Translations under genes and position numbers: made by a program | Notes under the pieces: model-generated | Databases searched by the model: none | What the model saw: only the letters and a program-made list of their open reading frames with translations | Told to the model about the DNA's origin: nothing | NCBI GenBank assembly: GCA_011799875.1 | Contig: CM022300.1 | Span: 167,417,837 to 167,481,836 of the forward strand | Source of the DNA: Thinopyrum elongatum | Taxonomy: Eukaryota; Streptophyta; Magnoliopsida; Poales; Poaceae | Length of the DNA stretch: 64,000 nucleotides | Direction: 5' to 3' | Shown here: positions 22,738 to 35,335 of the stretch, piece after piece | Layout of the letters: every line of letters begins with the position of its first letter | Position numbering within the stretch: the stretch's first letter is position 1

Positions 22738-24715
22738 CCACTTAATGGGTATGGAATAGTTAAGTGGTGAGGTTGCAGCAAGCACTAAGCATTGTATGGT
22801 GGCTAAATTACGAGTACAACAATAAGAAGAGTAGCTACGCATAATGGTCGCAAACTAGTAATGATCAATAGGTGATCATGAACTTCTTACGAGTCAATCA
22901 TAACCCCATCGTGTTCTCATCCCGAACTCCCTCGAAAATAGACGATCACGGTTATGCACGCGGTTGGTGTGTTTTATTTTGGGTTTAGTGTCAAGTTCTC
23001 TACAACCGGATATTATAAATTTCCAAGTTGCCACATAACAGCGGGCACGGCTTCTGAAAAGATTTAATCCTTCATGGGTGCTCCAAGTGGTCCATTATAA
23101 ATTACCACGCGCATCCGATGGAACATCCTCACAATGAAGAACACGATGCTTACGATAAGGAATTCTGATGGACCTGCCTCTCGTCAAAGGTAAAAACTAA
23201 ACCAGCAAGACCGCCTGACGTGCCGACAATCCCGATAGGAGCCGCGTATCTCGTTCTCAGGGCACAACCAAATCATCCAAACTTCTAGTAGGCCAATCAC
23301 AGAGTTTTCCCTGGTAGCCACCAACGGTTGACAATTTTGGACCAGCACCATCAGCACTGGCCCCCTGTATTATGTTGAATTAAGAATCCTCGGGTAGCGC
23401 TAACTCCCTATACTAATTAATTAATTAACAGTATTATTATGTTGGCAAATGTTAAATCCAATGTTGGGCCTTGCTGGAGAAGTTCTTTCCTAAGCGATTG
23501 GTCAGGGGGTTCCCATACACCCACATGTGTTAGGAACGCAAAATTCAAGGAACATAACACCGATATGACGAAACGAGGGCGGCAAGAGTGGAACAAAACA
23601 CCAAGCAAAAGGCCGAGCCTTCCACCCTTTACCAAGTATATAGATGCATTAATTAGATAAGAGATATTGTGATATCCCACGATATCCATGTCCCAACATG
23701 GAACAACCTGCACTGCACCTGCAACTAGGAAAGCTATAAGAGGGGCTTATCAAAGCGGTAACATAGCCAAATAACGGTTTGCTTGGAGGGTGAAAAGGTT
23801 AGAGGTTGTATCATGGCAATTTGGGAAGGCTTGAAAAACAAGTGGTAGGTAGCGCGACATAACGATAGCATCGAGACAACTAGCAAAGCAAAGATAGTAG
23901 TGATATCCAAGGTAATGGTCATCTTGCCTGAAACCCTGCTCGGAAGAAGACCGAATCCATGAAGTAGACGAACCATCGTAGTCGAATGCATCCTCACAAT
24001 CCCAACGAAACCGGAACTATCGAGAAGAAGCACCACCGGAAAGAAGCAAACAACATGGTAAACACACAAGCATAAACATGGCATGATACACACCCAAGTA
24101 TGATGCATGACAAGATCAAATGTTGTTACTCATAGCAAAAGAAGTTGCATAAAACAACCCTATATCAAAGAAGTTTAAATGAGGCCGAAAACAACACATA
24201 ACAATTCCGAAAAGTACCCATATGAAAATTTCGAATTTGGTACTGATCTTAATTAAAGATCGTGTTAAAGTTTTTAAATAGCAAGTTAAAGTGCACCACG
24301 ATGTTCTACACATTTTTTCTAGACAAGTTACATATAAAGTTCATTTAATTCGGAGCTATGGTTATTTAGTTATGAAATAAGTCATTTTAGCATGACATTT
24401 ATTCAAATTAATGCAAACAGCAAGTTTAAACATTTTAAACACGCATGAAAGTTGGATATTGTGAAACTACATGAAATTCTACCCAAGTTACATATATGGC
24501 ATGTTTAAATACGATGCATGGTTACTTAATTATTAACATTTCAAAATAGTGGCATTTCCTGTAAATATGCATGCACTGGAAAATGCTAAAAACACAGAGC
24601 AGAGAAAAAAAAACATACGCGGGCCAGAGCAACAAAGTGCAGCGGCCCGAGAGTGAAAGAGGCCCAAGTGACCGGGTGTGCACGATTGGAAAAAATAGAG
24701 GGGAAAAGAATTGAG
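22738..24715 (-). repeat. Old Sukkula-related LTR, left part
   Basis: Begins CTTAATGGGTATGGAATAG. It is a diverged copy of the Sukkula-type LTR from its offset of about 429 (compare 25144 and 30955). It continues at 35336-37919 after the younger element. The outer 0.4 kb is missing, where it meets the solo LTR fragment. The short minus-strand frame at 23417-23713 corresponds to frames in the younger LTRs but is not convincing coding sequence. Confidence 0.8.
24711..24715. repeat. TSD of the Sukkula-type element, left copy (TTGAG)
   Basis: TTGAG directly precedes TGTCACGCCC and is repeated at 35331-35335. Confidence 0.93.
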
Positions 24716-27700
24716 TGTCACGCCCAATATGCGATCCTATTCGAGAGGAACTCGAAGGCCCCACCAAGGGTAGAGCCGCATATTGAAAATGCTTTCACAA
24801 GGTGGATATCATTACATCGTACCATATACAACACAAATGGGGATACATACAAAGGCGTACAATCGCCACATGAATACATCAAACATCGTACAGAAGAGCA
24901 ACATCCGACTACGGATGCAAACAAACGAAAAGACACGAACGACATCCACCCTGCTAGCCCAGGCTGCCGACCAGGAAACTATCCCTCAATCGAAGAAGAA
25001 GCAAAAGAAGAACTCCAAATCAAGCAAGCATCACTCTCACGTCATATCATCGCATTACCTGTACCTGCATCTGTTGTTGTAGTAATCTGTGAGCCATGAG
25101 GACTCAGCAATCCCATAACCAAGGGTATCAAGACTAGCAAAGCTTAATGGGTATGGAATGGATAAGTGGTGAGGTTGCAGCAGCACTAAGCCTTGTATGG
25201 TGGCTAACTTACGAGTACAAGAGTAAGAAGAGTAAACTATGCATAACGTTTGCAAACTAGTAATGACCAAGAAGTGATCTTGAACTACTTACGAATCAAG
25301 CATAACCCCACCGTGTTCTCTTCTCGAACTCACTTGAAAAGAGACGGTCACGGTTACGCACGCGGTTGGTGTATTTTAATTTTGGATCTGGTGTCAAGTT
25401 CACTACAACCGGATATTAAAAATTCCAATCTGCCACATAACCACGGGCACGGCTTTCGAAAGATTAAACCCTGCAGGGGTGTCCCAACTTAGCCCATGAT
25501 AAGCTCCCATGATCCGCGGAGGCAATTCTCCATCTCGGGACAACCCGATCAAATTCATAATCCCGGTGCACAAAACATTTCGACAATGGTAAAACAAAAC
25601 CAGCAAGACCTCCCGACATGCCGACACCCTGATAGTAGCCGCGCGTATCTCATCTCAGGCCATGACGGATGAGCTACGCGTACAGGTGCCAAAGAAAAAT
25701 AACCCAGGTTGCCCCGGGGCAGCCCCGCACAGTGCTCTAGTTTGGACCAGCACCAACAGCACTGGCCCCCCTGTTTTATGTGGAATTAAGAATCCTCGGG
25801 GACGCGACCCCCTATGCAAATTAGTTAATTATCAGTATTATTATGTTGGCAAAATTTTAAAACCAAAGTTGGGCCTTGCTGGAAGAGTTTTATTCAAAGC
25901 GAACTGTCAAGGGGGGCCCATAAACCCCGACCGCGTTAGGAAAGCAAAATTCAAGGAACATAACACCGGTATGACGGAAACTAAGGCGGCAAGAGTGGAA
26001 CAAAACATCGAGCAAAAGGCCAAGCCTTCCACCCTTTACCAAGTATATAGAGGCATTAATTAAATAAGAGATATTATAATATCCCATGATATCCATGTCC
26101 CAACATGGAACAACCTACAACTGCACCTGCAACTAGCAACACTATAAGAGGGGCTGAGCAAAGCGGTAACATAGTCAAACAATGGTTTGCTAGGATGGTG
26201 AAAAAGGTTAGAGGCTGCATCATGGCAATTGGGAGGCTTGATAAACAAGTGGTGGGTATCGCGACATAGCGATAGCATCGAGACAACTAGCAAAGCAAAT
26301 ATAGTAGTGAGATCCAAGGTATCGGTCATCTTGCCTGAAATCCCGCTAGAAAGAAGACCGAGTCCATGAGGAAGACGAACGGGCATAGACGAACCAAGTG
26401 TAGACGAACGAATCCTCACAATCGCAACGAAACCCGGACTATCGAGAAGAAGCACAACCGGAAAGAAGCAAACAACATAGTAAACACACAACACATAAAC
26501 ATGGCCTGAAGCACAAACAAGTATGATGCATGACAAGGCTACATGAGGCTACTCATGGCAAGACATGATGCATACAAGAACCCCACATCAGAGCAAGTTT
26601 AAATGAGGCCGGAAACAACATATAACAATTCCGGAAACTCCCCATATGCAAATTTTGAAATTGGACCTGATCTGAATAAACATTATGTTAGAGTTGTTAA
26701 ACAGCAAGTTAAAATGCACCATGATGATCTACACGTCTTTCTAGTCAAGTTACATATAAAGTTCATTTAATTCGGAGTTACGACCTAGAAGATATGAGCA
26801 AAACAAGTTGAACATGGCATTGATACAAAATGCATTCAAACATCAAGCACACATACTCAAATCAAGGATGCAACATGACATGATGAAACTACATGCAAAA
26901 CCAAGCAAGTTTCATATAGAACATGATGAAAAAGGAGCAACGGTTCAACACATACACACAACGCAAGTTTTATATACAATCTGCCCAAAACAGCAACTAG
27001 GCATAATGCAAGCATCAAAACAATATGCTACAGGAACCATATGAGCACAAACTTGATATGCACATAAAGTAGAGATAACATACTTCAATTCTTCTTTACT
27101 ATTCAGGTTCATAAGCATCAATGTTAATTTACTATGATCCATGCAAAATGCAATGTTATGAAGCAGATCATGACTTAGTGAAAAACTGGGCATATGCATA
27201 AGCAGAGTTAATATGATGGCATGTTGGAAGCATAAAACAATGATGCTACACTACAAAAATATGGCATCAAAAGGCACAGCATCCTAGTACATATTGTGGA
27301 GCTCAAAACACATAACATGGCATAAACATAGGAGCAACAAGTTCATGGCATTCATCAAGACAAATGCAAACATGAAATAAGCTGATTCTCAGACTGTGAA
27401 ATCTGGGAATGCAAAACAGTAACATTTTGATGTTGACTTGGGAAGCACATAACAGCAAGTATAGCAATTTTAATATTTATGAAAAAGGCATGAGCATAAA
27501 GTAGACATGGCAAACTTCCAATTGATCCATTTACACAATCTATAAGATGCATAGATTAATTACTATGAGCTTTGCAAAATGAAACATGCTGTCAACAGGA
27601 TGACAGTTTTATCATGATGGCAACTTGAGAGCAAGAGACATGCTACCGCAACTATACATGGCAACCAATGGCATGGCATCAAAGTACACATAACATAAAG

Positions 27701-29563
27701 CAAATCACAGGAAGAAATCAAAAGCATATGAGTTATGGATTAGTGGCAACCATCATGCAAAGTTAGCAAGTTTTATAACAGACGGTTTTTTAACTTAGTG
27801 AAATTAACATGTCTGAAATTAGCAACATTGACTAGGCATGTTTGCGAGCTCATGTCAGTCACATCATGGCATATCATGGCATGAAATAAATACTACAAGC
27901 AACAAGACATAAAAATGCACTAAACACATGTTGATAAGATGCTCATATGACATATGCATTAATTCACACAAAATAACAAAAGGGCAAGTTATAACAGTTT
28001 CAGCACTTAACATCAGGATGTAGTTTGGCAATAGAGATTAAGACATCAAGATGCATCCTAATATGCATGCAAATGGCACCATCATGTAGAGCACAGAGAG
28101 AAGAACATTTTCATATATAAAACATCACCATAGGACACACATGCACAAAGTTATGGCCATCACAAAATGCATGTATGATATTGTAATCTCAGGACTTAGT
28201 CGTTTTCAGAGAAAAACGGTGAGCATCGAATAGTAAATGGTGCACAGGGCGGGGATTAGGTGGTGGCTCACCATGGGCTTGGCCGAGGTCGCTGGAGAGG
28301 AGGCAGGCTGGCGCTGCTGGGCCGTGGAGTTGCTGGCCCACGCGGGGTCAACGCGAGCGGGCGGTGGCGCTCATTGTCCTCCCGATGCAGGGACGAGGCC
28401 GGCGAGGCTTGATGGCGGCGCGGGGCTCCGGCGAGGTGGGTGGAGGCCGGGAATGGGTGGAGGAGGTCGGGGATGGGTGGATCCGGGTGTGGGTCCCCGG
28501 ATCCGGCGACGGCGGGGTCGGCGGTGCGGCAATGACAGCGACTGCGAGCTCGGCGGTGGCGGCTTGCTGCAAGAGAGAGAGAGCTGGTGAGGGAGAGGGA
28601 GAGCAGAGAAGGGAAGGAAAGGCAGAGGGGCGACGACGACCTCGACAGGCGGCGATCGCTGGCGACGCAGGTGGCGGGGACAAGCGGCGACCGGGGTGGC
28701 GAGGTCCAGTCGCCGGCGGCGGGGTCGCGCAGTTAGAGCAGGCAAGCTCCTGGGTGGCAGGGATCCGGCGCACGGGTTCGCGCGGTGGCGGGATCCGGGC
28801 ACAGGCGGGCCGAATCTGGGCTCCGCGGGCCTGGCGACGGCTGGAGGCGCCTGGGGGCGACATGGCGAGCTCTGGTTGGCTGCAGGCGACGGCGGGGTGG
28901 CGGCGCAGCCGCTGGCTGGGCGACAAGTGGCTGGAGGTGGATGGGGCAGTGCGGAATTCGAGGGTAGAGGCGACTGGAGGTAGGGGAAGGGGGCTAGGGT
29001 TAGACCATTTTAGGCAGGGGGTGTATATATAGGGTAGGTGCTAGGGTTAGGGGGGTTTTGCTCTGTTTCGGAGCCGTTCGATTACCATCGGACAGTCCTG
29101 AGCGGAGGGGATTGGTAGGTGGGCTAGTGGGCTCTGTAGGAGGTCTTGGGCTGAGGGGAGAGAAGAGAAGTGCAGCCCGGCAAGGGTTTCCGGATACCGA
29201 AAACGTCCGACGAATAAAGCGGCTATACTGCCTCTATAGTTATCCCTTGGGGCGTCAAACGGACTCCGAATGCGACGAAATTTGGCAGGCGGTCTACCAA
29301 CAATAAAACAAGGCCGCACACTAACTTTCTCCCCATTCCGAGAACATTTTTATCCCACTTATAAAATAATATTTCGGAGGTGCCGCGGGCGCGTGCGAGT
29401 GTAGATGGGCTCGAACTGGGAGACCCGGACGGATGCAAGTTTCGAAAAACATGCGGACGAAATGCACATGATGACATGGCAAAGTGCAACACGCAAGCGA
29501 ATGACATGGCAACGACGGCGAATAATTGGAAGACATCTGTCGCATCGGTCTCGGGGCGTTACA
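24716..29563 (-). repeat. 3' LTR of the Sukkula-type element
   Basis: TGTAACGCCCC...GGGCGTGACA on the minus strand. TATATATA at 29024-29031 is a likely promoter, followed (minus strand) by a GC-rich stretch at 28240-29020 whose long open frames on both strands are compositional. Confidence 0.93.
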
Positions 29564-29576
29564 ACTCTCCTCCACT
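29564..29576 (-). other. Polypurine tract of the Sukkula-type element
   Basis: AGTGGAGGAGAGT on the minus strand, abutting the 3' LTR. It fixes the element orientation. Confidence 0.88.
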
Positions 29577-30511
29577 AACAGAAGATCTCATCCCGAGATC
29601 TTAGGAATGAGACAGAAGAGGAATAGGAAGAACAGGACAAAATAAAAAGGAATTGAAGGAAAATCCCGAAGAAGAAATTGACGGATAAGAATTCACTCCA
29701 ACGTCAAACTCGGAAAGAATTTGAGAATAACTCCGGAGAAACTAGAAGAGTCAGGTAGGATCCTAGGGAAAAACCTGTGGGTTAGGGCCCACTCAAAAGA
29801 AACACCGTTGAAAACGAATGAAGAAGAGATGATGGACCGGAACGATTCAAAGACTCGAATGAGGTGACAACCTCGAATTAATTTGAAACACAAACACAAA
29901 TCTTTTGAGATGTCTTCAGCACACCGAAACGATTAAAATGGCAAGAGGCGAACGAGCAAGGGGAAACATTTGAGCTAAGGAAAGGAATAAGATCAACCCG
30001 AAAAACTTGAATTGAATCCACCGAAAAAGAAAATGAGAGAGAGAATGCCGGACTAGACGAGAAATCACTGGTTGAAATAATTGAGGAAAGAATGAAGAGA
30101 CTTTGCACGAACAAAATGGATACTCGATTAGCGACTTCATACTCCGTGAACAAAGGGTGGGAGGGCGGGAAACAACTTGGGACGGGGAAACGAACTCTGT
30201 TGAGAAAGATGTGAGTTGATCTTGCAAAAGATGAAGAGGGTCGAATTTACTTGAAGAGAAGTGCTCCGGATGAAAAGGATGGATACCGCAATGACCGAAA
30301 AAAATACCCGCGTGATCCTAAAGAAAATTTGAAGGGGACGAGTAGTAAGTCAAAACACCTACGTCACGATTCTTTACCAGAGCGACAAAGAGGATAAGGA
30401 GTAAAAAGAATTCCTACTCTCCGATACAACTAGACTCCAAAAATAGTTTTTATTCTATACTCGACAACGGCCAAACTACGATCAATTAAGGGGGCTCCGA
30501 TGGTCGGTCGA
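29577..30511 (-). other. Non-coding internal domain of the Sukkula-type element
   Basis: Under 1 kb, rich in GAA/GAT, without a domain I recognise. The longest minus-strand frame (29916-30227) is serine/phenylalanine-rich and unconvincing. In LARDs this region is thought to serve only for packaging and priming. Confidence 0.8.
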
Positions 30512-30524
30512 GGCTCTAATACCA
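30512..30524 (-). other. Primer-binding site of the Sukkula-type element
   Basis: TGGTATTAGAGCC on the minus strand, three bases from the 5' LTR. It is one mismatch from the initiator tRNA-Met complement. Confidence 0.87.
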
Positions 30525-30527
30525 ACT

Positions 30528-33500
30528 TGTCACGCCCAATATGTAATCCTATCCGAGAGGAACTCGAAGTTCCCACCAAGGATAGAGCCAAATATTGAAA
30601 ACGCTTTTGCAAGGTGGATATCATTACATCGTACCATATACAACACAAATGGGGATACATACAAAGGCGTACAATCGCCACATGAATACATCAAACATCA
30701 TACAGAAGAGCAATATCCGACTACTGATGGAAACAAACGAAAAGACACGAATGACATCCACCCTACTAGCCCAGGCTGCCGACCAGGAACCTATCCCTCA
30801 ATCAAAGAAGAAGCAGAAGTAGAACTCCAAATCAAGGAAACATCGCTGTCACGTCATATCATCGTATTACCTGTACCTGCATCGATTGTTGTAGTAATTT
30901 GTGAACCACGAGGACTCAACAATCCCATTGCCATGGGTATCAAGACTAGCAAAGCTTAATGGGTATGGAATGGATAAGTGGTGAGGTTGCAGCAGCACTA
31001 AGCCTTGTATGGTGGCTAACTTACGAGTACAAGAGTAAGAAGAGTAGACTGTGCATAACGTTTGCAAACTAGTAATGGTCAAGAAGTGATCCTGAACTAC
31101 TTACAAATCAAACATAACCCCACCGTGTTCTCTTCTCGAACTCACTCGAAAAGAGACGATCACGGTTACGCACGCGGTTGGTGTATTTTAAGTTCGGATC
31201 TGGTGTCAAGTTCACTACAACCGGATACTAAAAATTCCAACCTGTCACATAACCGCGGGCATGGATTTCGAAAGATTAAACCTTGCAGGGGTGTCCCAAC
31301 TTAGCCCATGATAAGCTCTCATGATCCACGGAGGCAATTCTCCATCTCGGGACAACCCGATAAAACTCAGAATCCCGGTGCACAAGACATTTCGACAATG
31401 GTAAAACAAAACCAGCAAGACCTCCCGACATGCCGACACCCTGATATATCTCATCTCAGGCCACGATGGATGAGCTACACATACAGGTGCCAAAGAAAAA
31501 TAACCTAGGTTGCCCCGAGGCGGCCCCGCACAGTGCTTTAGTTTGGACCAGCACCAACAGCAATGGCCCCCTGTATTATGTGGAATTAAGAATCCTCGGG
31601 GACGTGACCCCCTATGCAAATTAATTAATTATCAGTATTATTATGTTGGCAAAATTTTAAAACCAAAGTTTGGCCTTGCTGGAAGAGTTTTATTCCAAGC
31701 GAACTGTCAAGGGGGCCCATAAACCCCGACCGCATTAGGAACGCAAAATTCAAGGAACATAACACCGGTGTGACGGAAACTAAGGCGGCAAGAGTGGAAC
31801 AAAACACTGAGCAAAAGGCCAAGCCTTCCACCCTTTACCAAGTATATAGATGCATTAATTAAATAAGAGATATTGTGATATCCATGTCCCAACATGGAAC
31901 AACCTGCAACTGCACCTGCAACTAGCAACGCTATAAGAGGGGCTGAGCAAAGCGGTAACTTAGCCAAACAATGGTTTGCTAGAATGGTGAAAAAGTTAGA
32001 GGTTGCATCATGGCAATTGGGAGGCTTGACAAACAAGTGGTGGGTAGCGCAACATAGCGATAGAATCGAGACAACTAGCAAAACAAAGATAGTAGTGAGA
32101 TCCAAGGTATCGGTCATCTTGCCTAAAATCCCGCTAGAAAGAAGACCGAGTCCATGAGGAAGACGAACGGGCATAGACGAACCAAGTGTAGATGAACGAA
32201 TCCTCACAATTGCAACGAAACCGGGACTATCGAGAAGAAGCACAACCGGAAAGAAGCAAACAACATAGTAAACACACAACACATAAATATGGCCTGAAGC
32301 ACAAACAAGTATGATGCATGACAAGGCTACATGAGGCTACTCATGGCAAGACATGATGCATACAAGAACCCCACATCAAAGCAAGTTTAAATGAGGCCGG
32401 AAACAACATATAACAATTCCGGAAACTCCCCATATGCAAATTTCGAAATTGGACCAGATCTGAATAAACATTATGTTAGATTTTTTAAACAGCAAGTTAA
32501 AATGCACCATGATGATCTACACATCTTTCTAGTCAAGTTACATATAAAGTTCAATTAATTCGGAGTTACGACCTAGAAGATATGAGCAAAACAAGTTGAA
32601 CATGGCATTAATGCAAAATGCATTCAAACATCAAGCACACATACTCAAATCAAGGATGCAACATGACATGATGAAACTACATGCAAAACCAAGCAAGTTT
32701 CATATAGAACATGATGAAAATGGAGCAACGGTTCAACACATACACACAACGCAAGTTTTATATACAATCTGCCCAAAACAGCAACTAGGCATAATGCAAG
32801 CATCAAAACAATATGCTACAGGAACCATATGAGCACAAAGTTGATATGCACATAAAGTAGAGATAACATACTTCAATTCACCTTTACTATTCAGGTTCAT
32901 AAGCATCAAGGTTAATTTACTATGATCCATGCAAAATGCAATGTTATGTAACAGATCATGACTTAGTGAAAAACTGGGCATATGCATAAGCAGAGTTAAT
33001 ATGATGGCATGTTAGAGGCATAAAACAATGATGCTACACTACAAGAACATGGAATCAAAAGGCATAGCATCCTAGTACATATTGTGGATCTCAAAACACA
33101 TAACATGGCATAAACATAGGAGCAACAAGTTCATGGCATTCATCAAGACAAATGCAAACATGAAATAAGCTGATTCTCAGACTGTGAAATCTGGGAATGC
33201 AAAACAGTAACATTTTGATTCTGACTTTGGAGGCACATAACAGCAAGTATAGCAATTTTAATATTTATGAAAAAGGCATGAGCATAAAGTAGACATGGCA
33301 TACTTCCAATTGATCCATTGACACAATCTATAAAATGCATAGATTAATTACTATGACCTTTGCAAAATAGAACATGATGTTAGCAGGATGACAATTTTAT
33401 CATGATGGCTACTTGAGAGCAAGAAAGAGACATGCGGCAGTAACTATAAATGGCAACCAAGGGCATGGCATCAAAGTACACATAACATAGAGCAAATCAC

Positions 33501-35330
33501 AGGAAGAAATCATAAGCATATGAGTTATGGATTAGTGGCAACCATCATGCAAAGTTAGGAAGTTTTATAACAGACAGTTTTTTAACTTAGTGAAATTAAC
33601 AAGTCTGAAATCAGCAACATTGACTAGGCATGTTTGCAAGCTCATGGCATGAAATAAATACTACAAGCAACAAGACATAAAAATGCACCAAACACATGTT
33701 GACAAGATGCTCATATGACATATGCATTAATTCACATAAAATAACAAAAGGGCAAGTTATAACAGTTTCAGCACTTAACATCAGGATGCAGTTTTGCAAC
33801 AGAGATTAAGACATCAAGATGCATCCTAATATGCATGCAAATGGCACCATCATGTAGAGCACAGAGAGAAGAACATTTCCATATATAGAACATCACCATA
33901 GGACACACATGCACAAAGTTATGGCCATCACAAAATGCATGTATGATATTGCAATCTCAGGACTTGGTCGTTTTCAGAGAAAAACAGTGAGCGTCGAATA
34001 GTAAATGGCAAACAGGGCGGGGATTAGGTGGTGGCTCACCATGGGCTTGGCCCAGGTCGCTGGGAGGAGGCAGGCCGACGCTGTTGGGCCGTGGAGTTGC
34101 TGGCCCACGTGGGGTCAACGCGAGAGGCCGGCGGTGCTCGTCGTCCTCCCGATGCAGGGACGAGGCTAGTGAGGCTTGACGGCGGCACGGGGCTTCGGCG
34201 AGGTGGGTGGAGGCCGGGAACGGGCGGTGGAGGTCGAGGATGGGTGGATCCGGGTGTGGGGTCCTCGGATCCGGCGACGGCGGGGTCGGTGGCGCGGCAA
34301 CGACGGCGACTGCAAGCTCAGCGGCGGCGGCTTGCTGGAAGAGAGAGTGAGCTGGTGAGGGAGAGGGAGAGTAGAGGAGGGAAGGGAAGGCAGAGGGGCG
34401 ACAACGACCTGGACAGGCGGCGATCGCCGGCGACGCAGGCGGCGGGGACGAGCGGCGACCGGGGCGGCGAGGTCCAGTCGCCGGTGGTGGGGTCGCGCAG
34501 TTGGAGCAGGCGAGCTCCTGGGCAGCGGGGATCGGGTGCGCGGGCTCACGCGGCAGTGAGATCTGGGCCCAGGCGGGCGGGATCTAGGCTCCGTGGGCCT
34601 GGCGGCGGCTGGAGGCGCCTGGGGGCGACGTGGCGAGCTCTGATTGGCTGCAGGCGGCGGCGGGATGGTGGCACAGCCGCTGGCTTGCCGTCAAGTGGCG
34701 GGAGGTGGATGGGGCTGTGCGGAATTGGAGGGTAGAGGTGGCTGTAGGTAGGGGAAGGGGGCTAGGGTTAGTCCATTTTAGGCAGGGGGTGTATATATAG
34801 GGTAGGTGCTAGGGTTAGGGGGTTTTGCTCTGTTTCGGAGCCGTTCGATTGCCATCGGACAGTCCTGAGCGGAGGGGGTGGGTAGGTGGGCTAGTGGGCT
34901 CTGTAGGAGGTCTTGGGCTGAGGGGAGAGAAGAGAAGTGCAGCCCGGCAAGGGTTTCCGGATACCGAAAACGTCCGACGAATAATGCGGCTATACTGCCT
35001 CTATAGTTATCCCTTGGGGCATCAAACGGACTCCGAATGGGACGAAATTTGGCAGGCGGTCTACCAACAATAAAACAAGGCCGCACACTAACTTTCTCCT
35101 CATTCCGAGAACATTTTTATCCCACTTATAAAATAATATTTCGGAGGTGCCGCGGGCGCGTGTGAGTGTAGATGGGCTCGAACTGGGAGACCCGGACGGA
35201 TGCAAGTTTCGAAAAACATGCGGATGAAATGCACATGATGACATGGCAAAGTGCAACACGCAAGCGAATGACATGGCAACGACGGTGAATAACTGGAAGA
35301 CATCTGGCGCATCGGTCTCGGGGCGTTACA
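30528..35330 (-). repeat. 5' LTR of the Sukkula-type element
   Basis: 4803 bases, collinear with 24716-29563. The TATATATA box is at 34792-34799. It contains a 205-codon minus-strand hydrophobic frame (31707-32324) that is broken in the 3' LTR copy (26060-26536) and therefore probably not selected. Confidence 0.93.
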
Positions 35331-35335
35331 TTGAG
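35331..35335. repeat. TSD of the Sukkula-type element, right copy (TTGAG)
   Basis: Directly follows the outer LTR end GGGGCGTTACA. Confidence 0.93.

Larger units (their letters stand above)
24716..35330 (-). mobile_element. Sukkula-type LARD (large retrotransposon derivative)
   Basis: Complete element on the minus strand with TSD TTGAG. The LTRs are 24716-29563 (3', 4848 bp) and 30528-35330 (5', 4803 bp); the internal domain is 29564-30527 (964 bp). The LTR edge GTCACGCCCAATATGCGATCC matches my recollection of the Sukkula LTR. There is no gag or pol, so it must be moved by proteins of a related Gypsy element. Sukkula is described as a LARD with LTRs of this size but an internal domain of several kb, so this copy is internally short. 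Over the stretch 26821-26940 the two LTRs differ at only about three positions, so it is much younger than its host LTR. Confidence 0.92.

Noticed and set aside
28237..29032. Gly/Arg-rich ORFs on both strands of the Sukkula LTRs (also 34028-34735)
   Set aside because: GC-rich promoter-proximal LTR sequence. The frames differ between the two LTRs and resemble no protein family.
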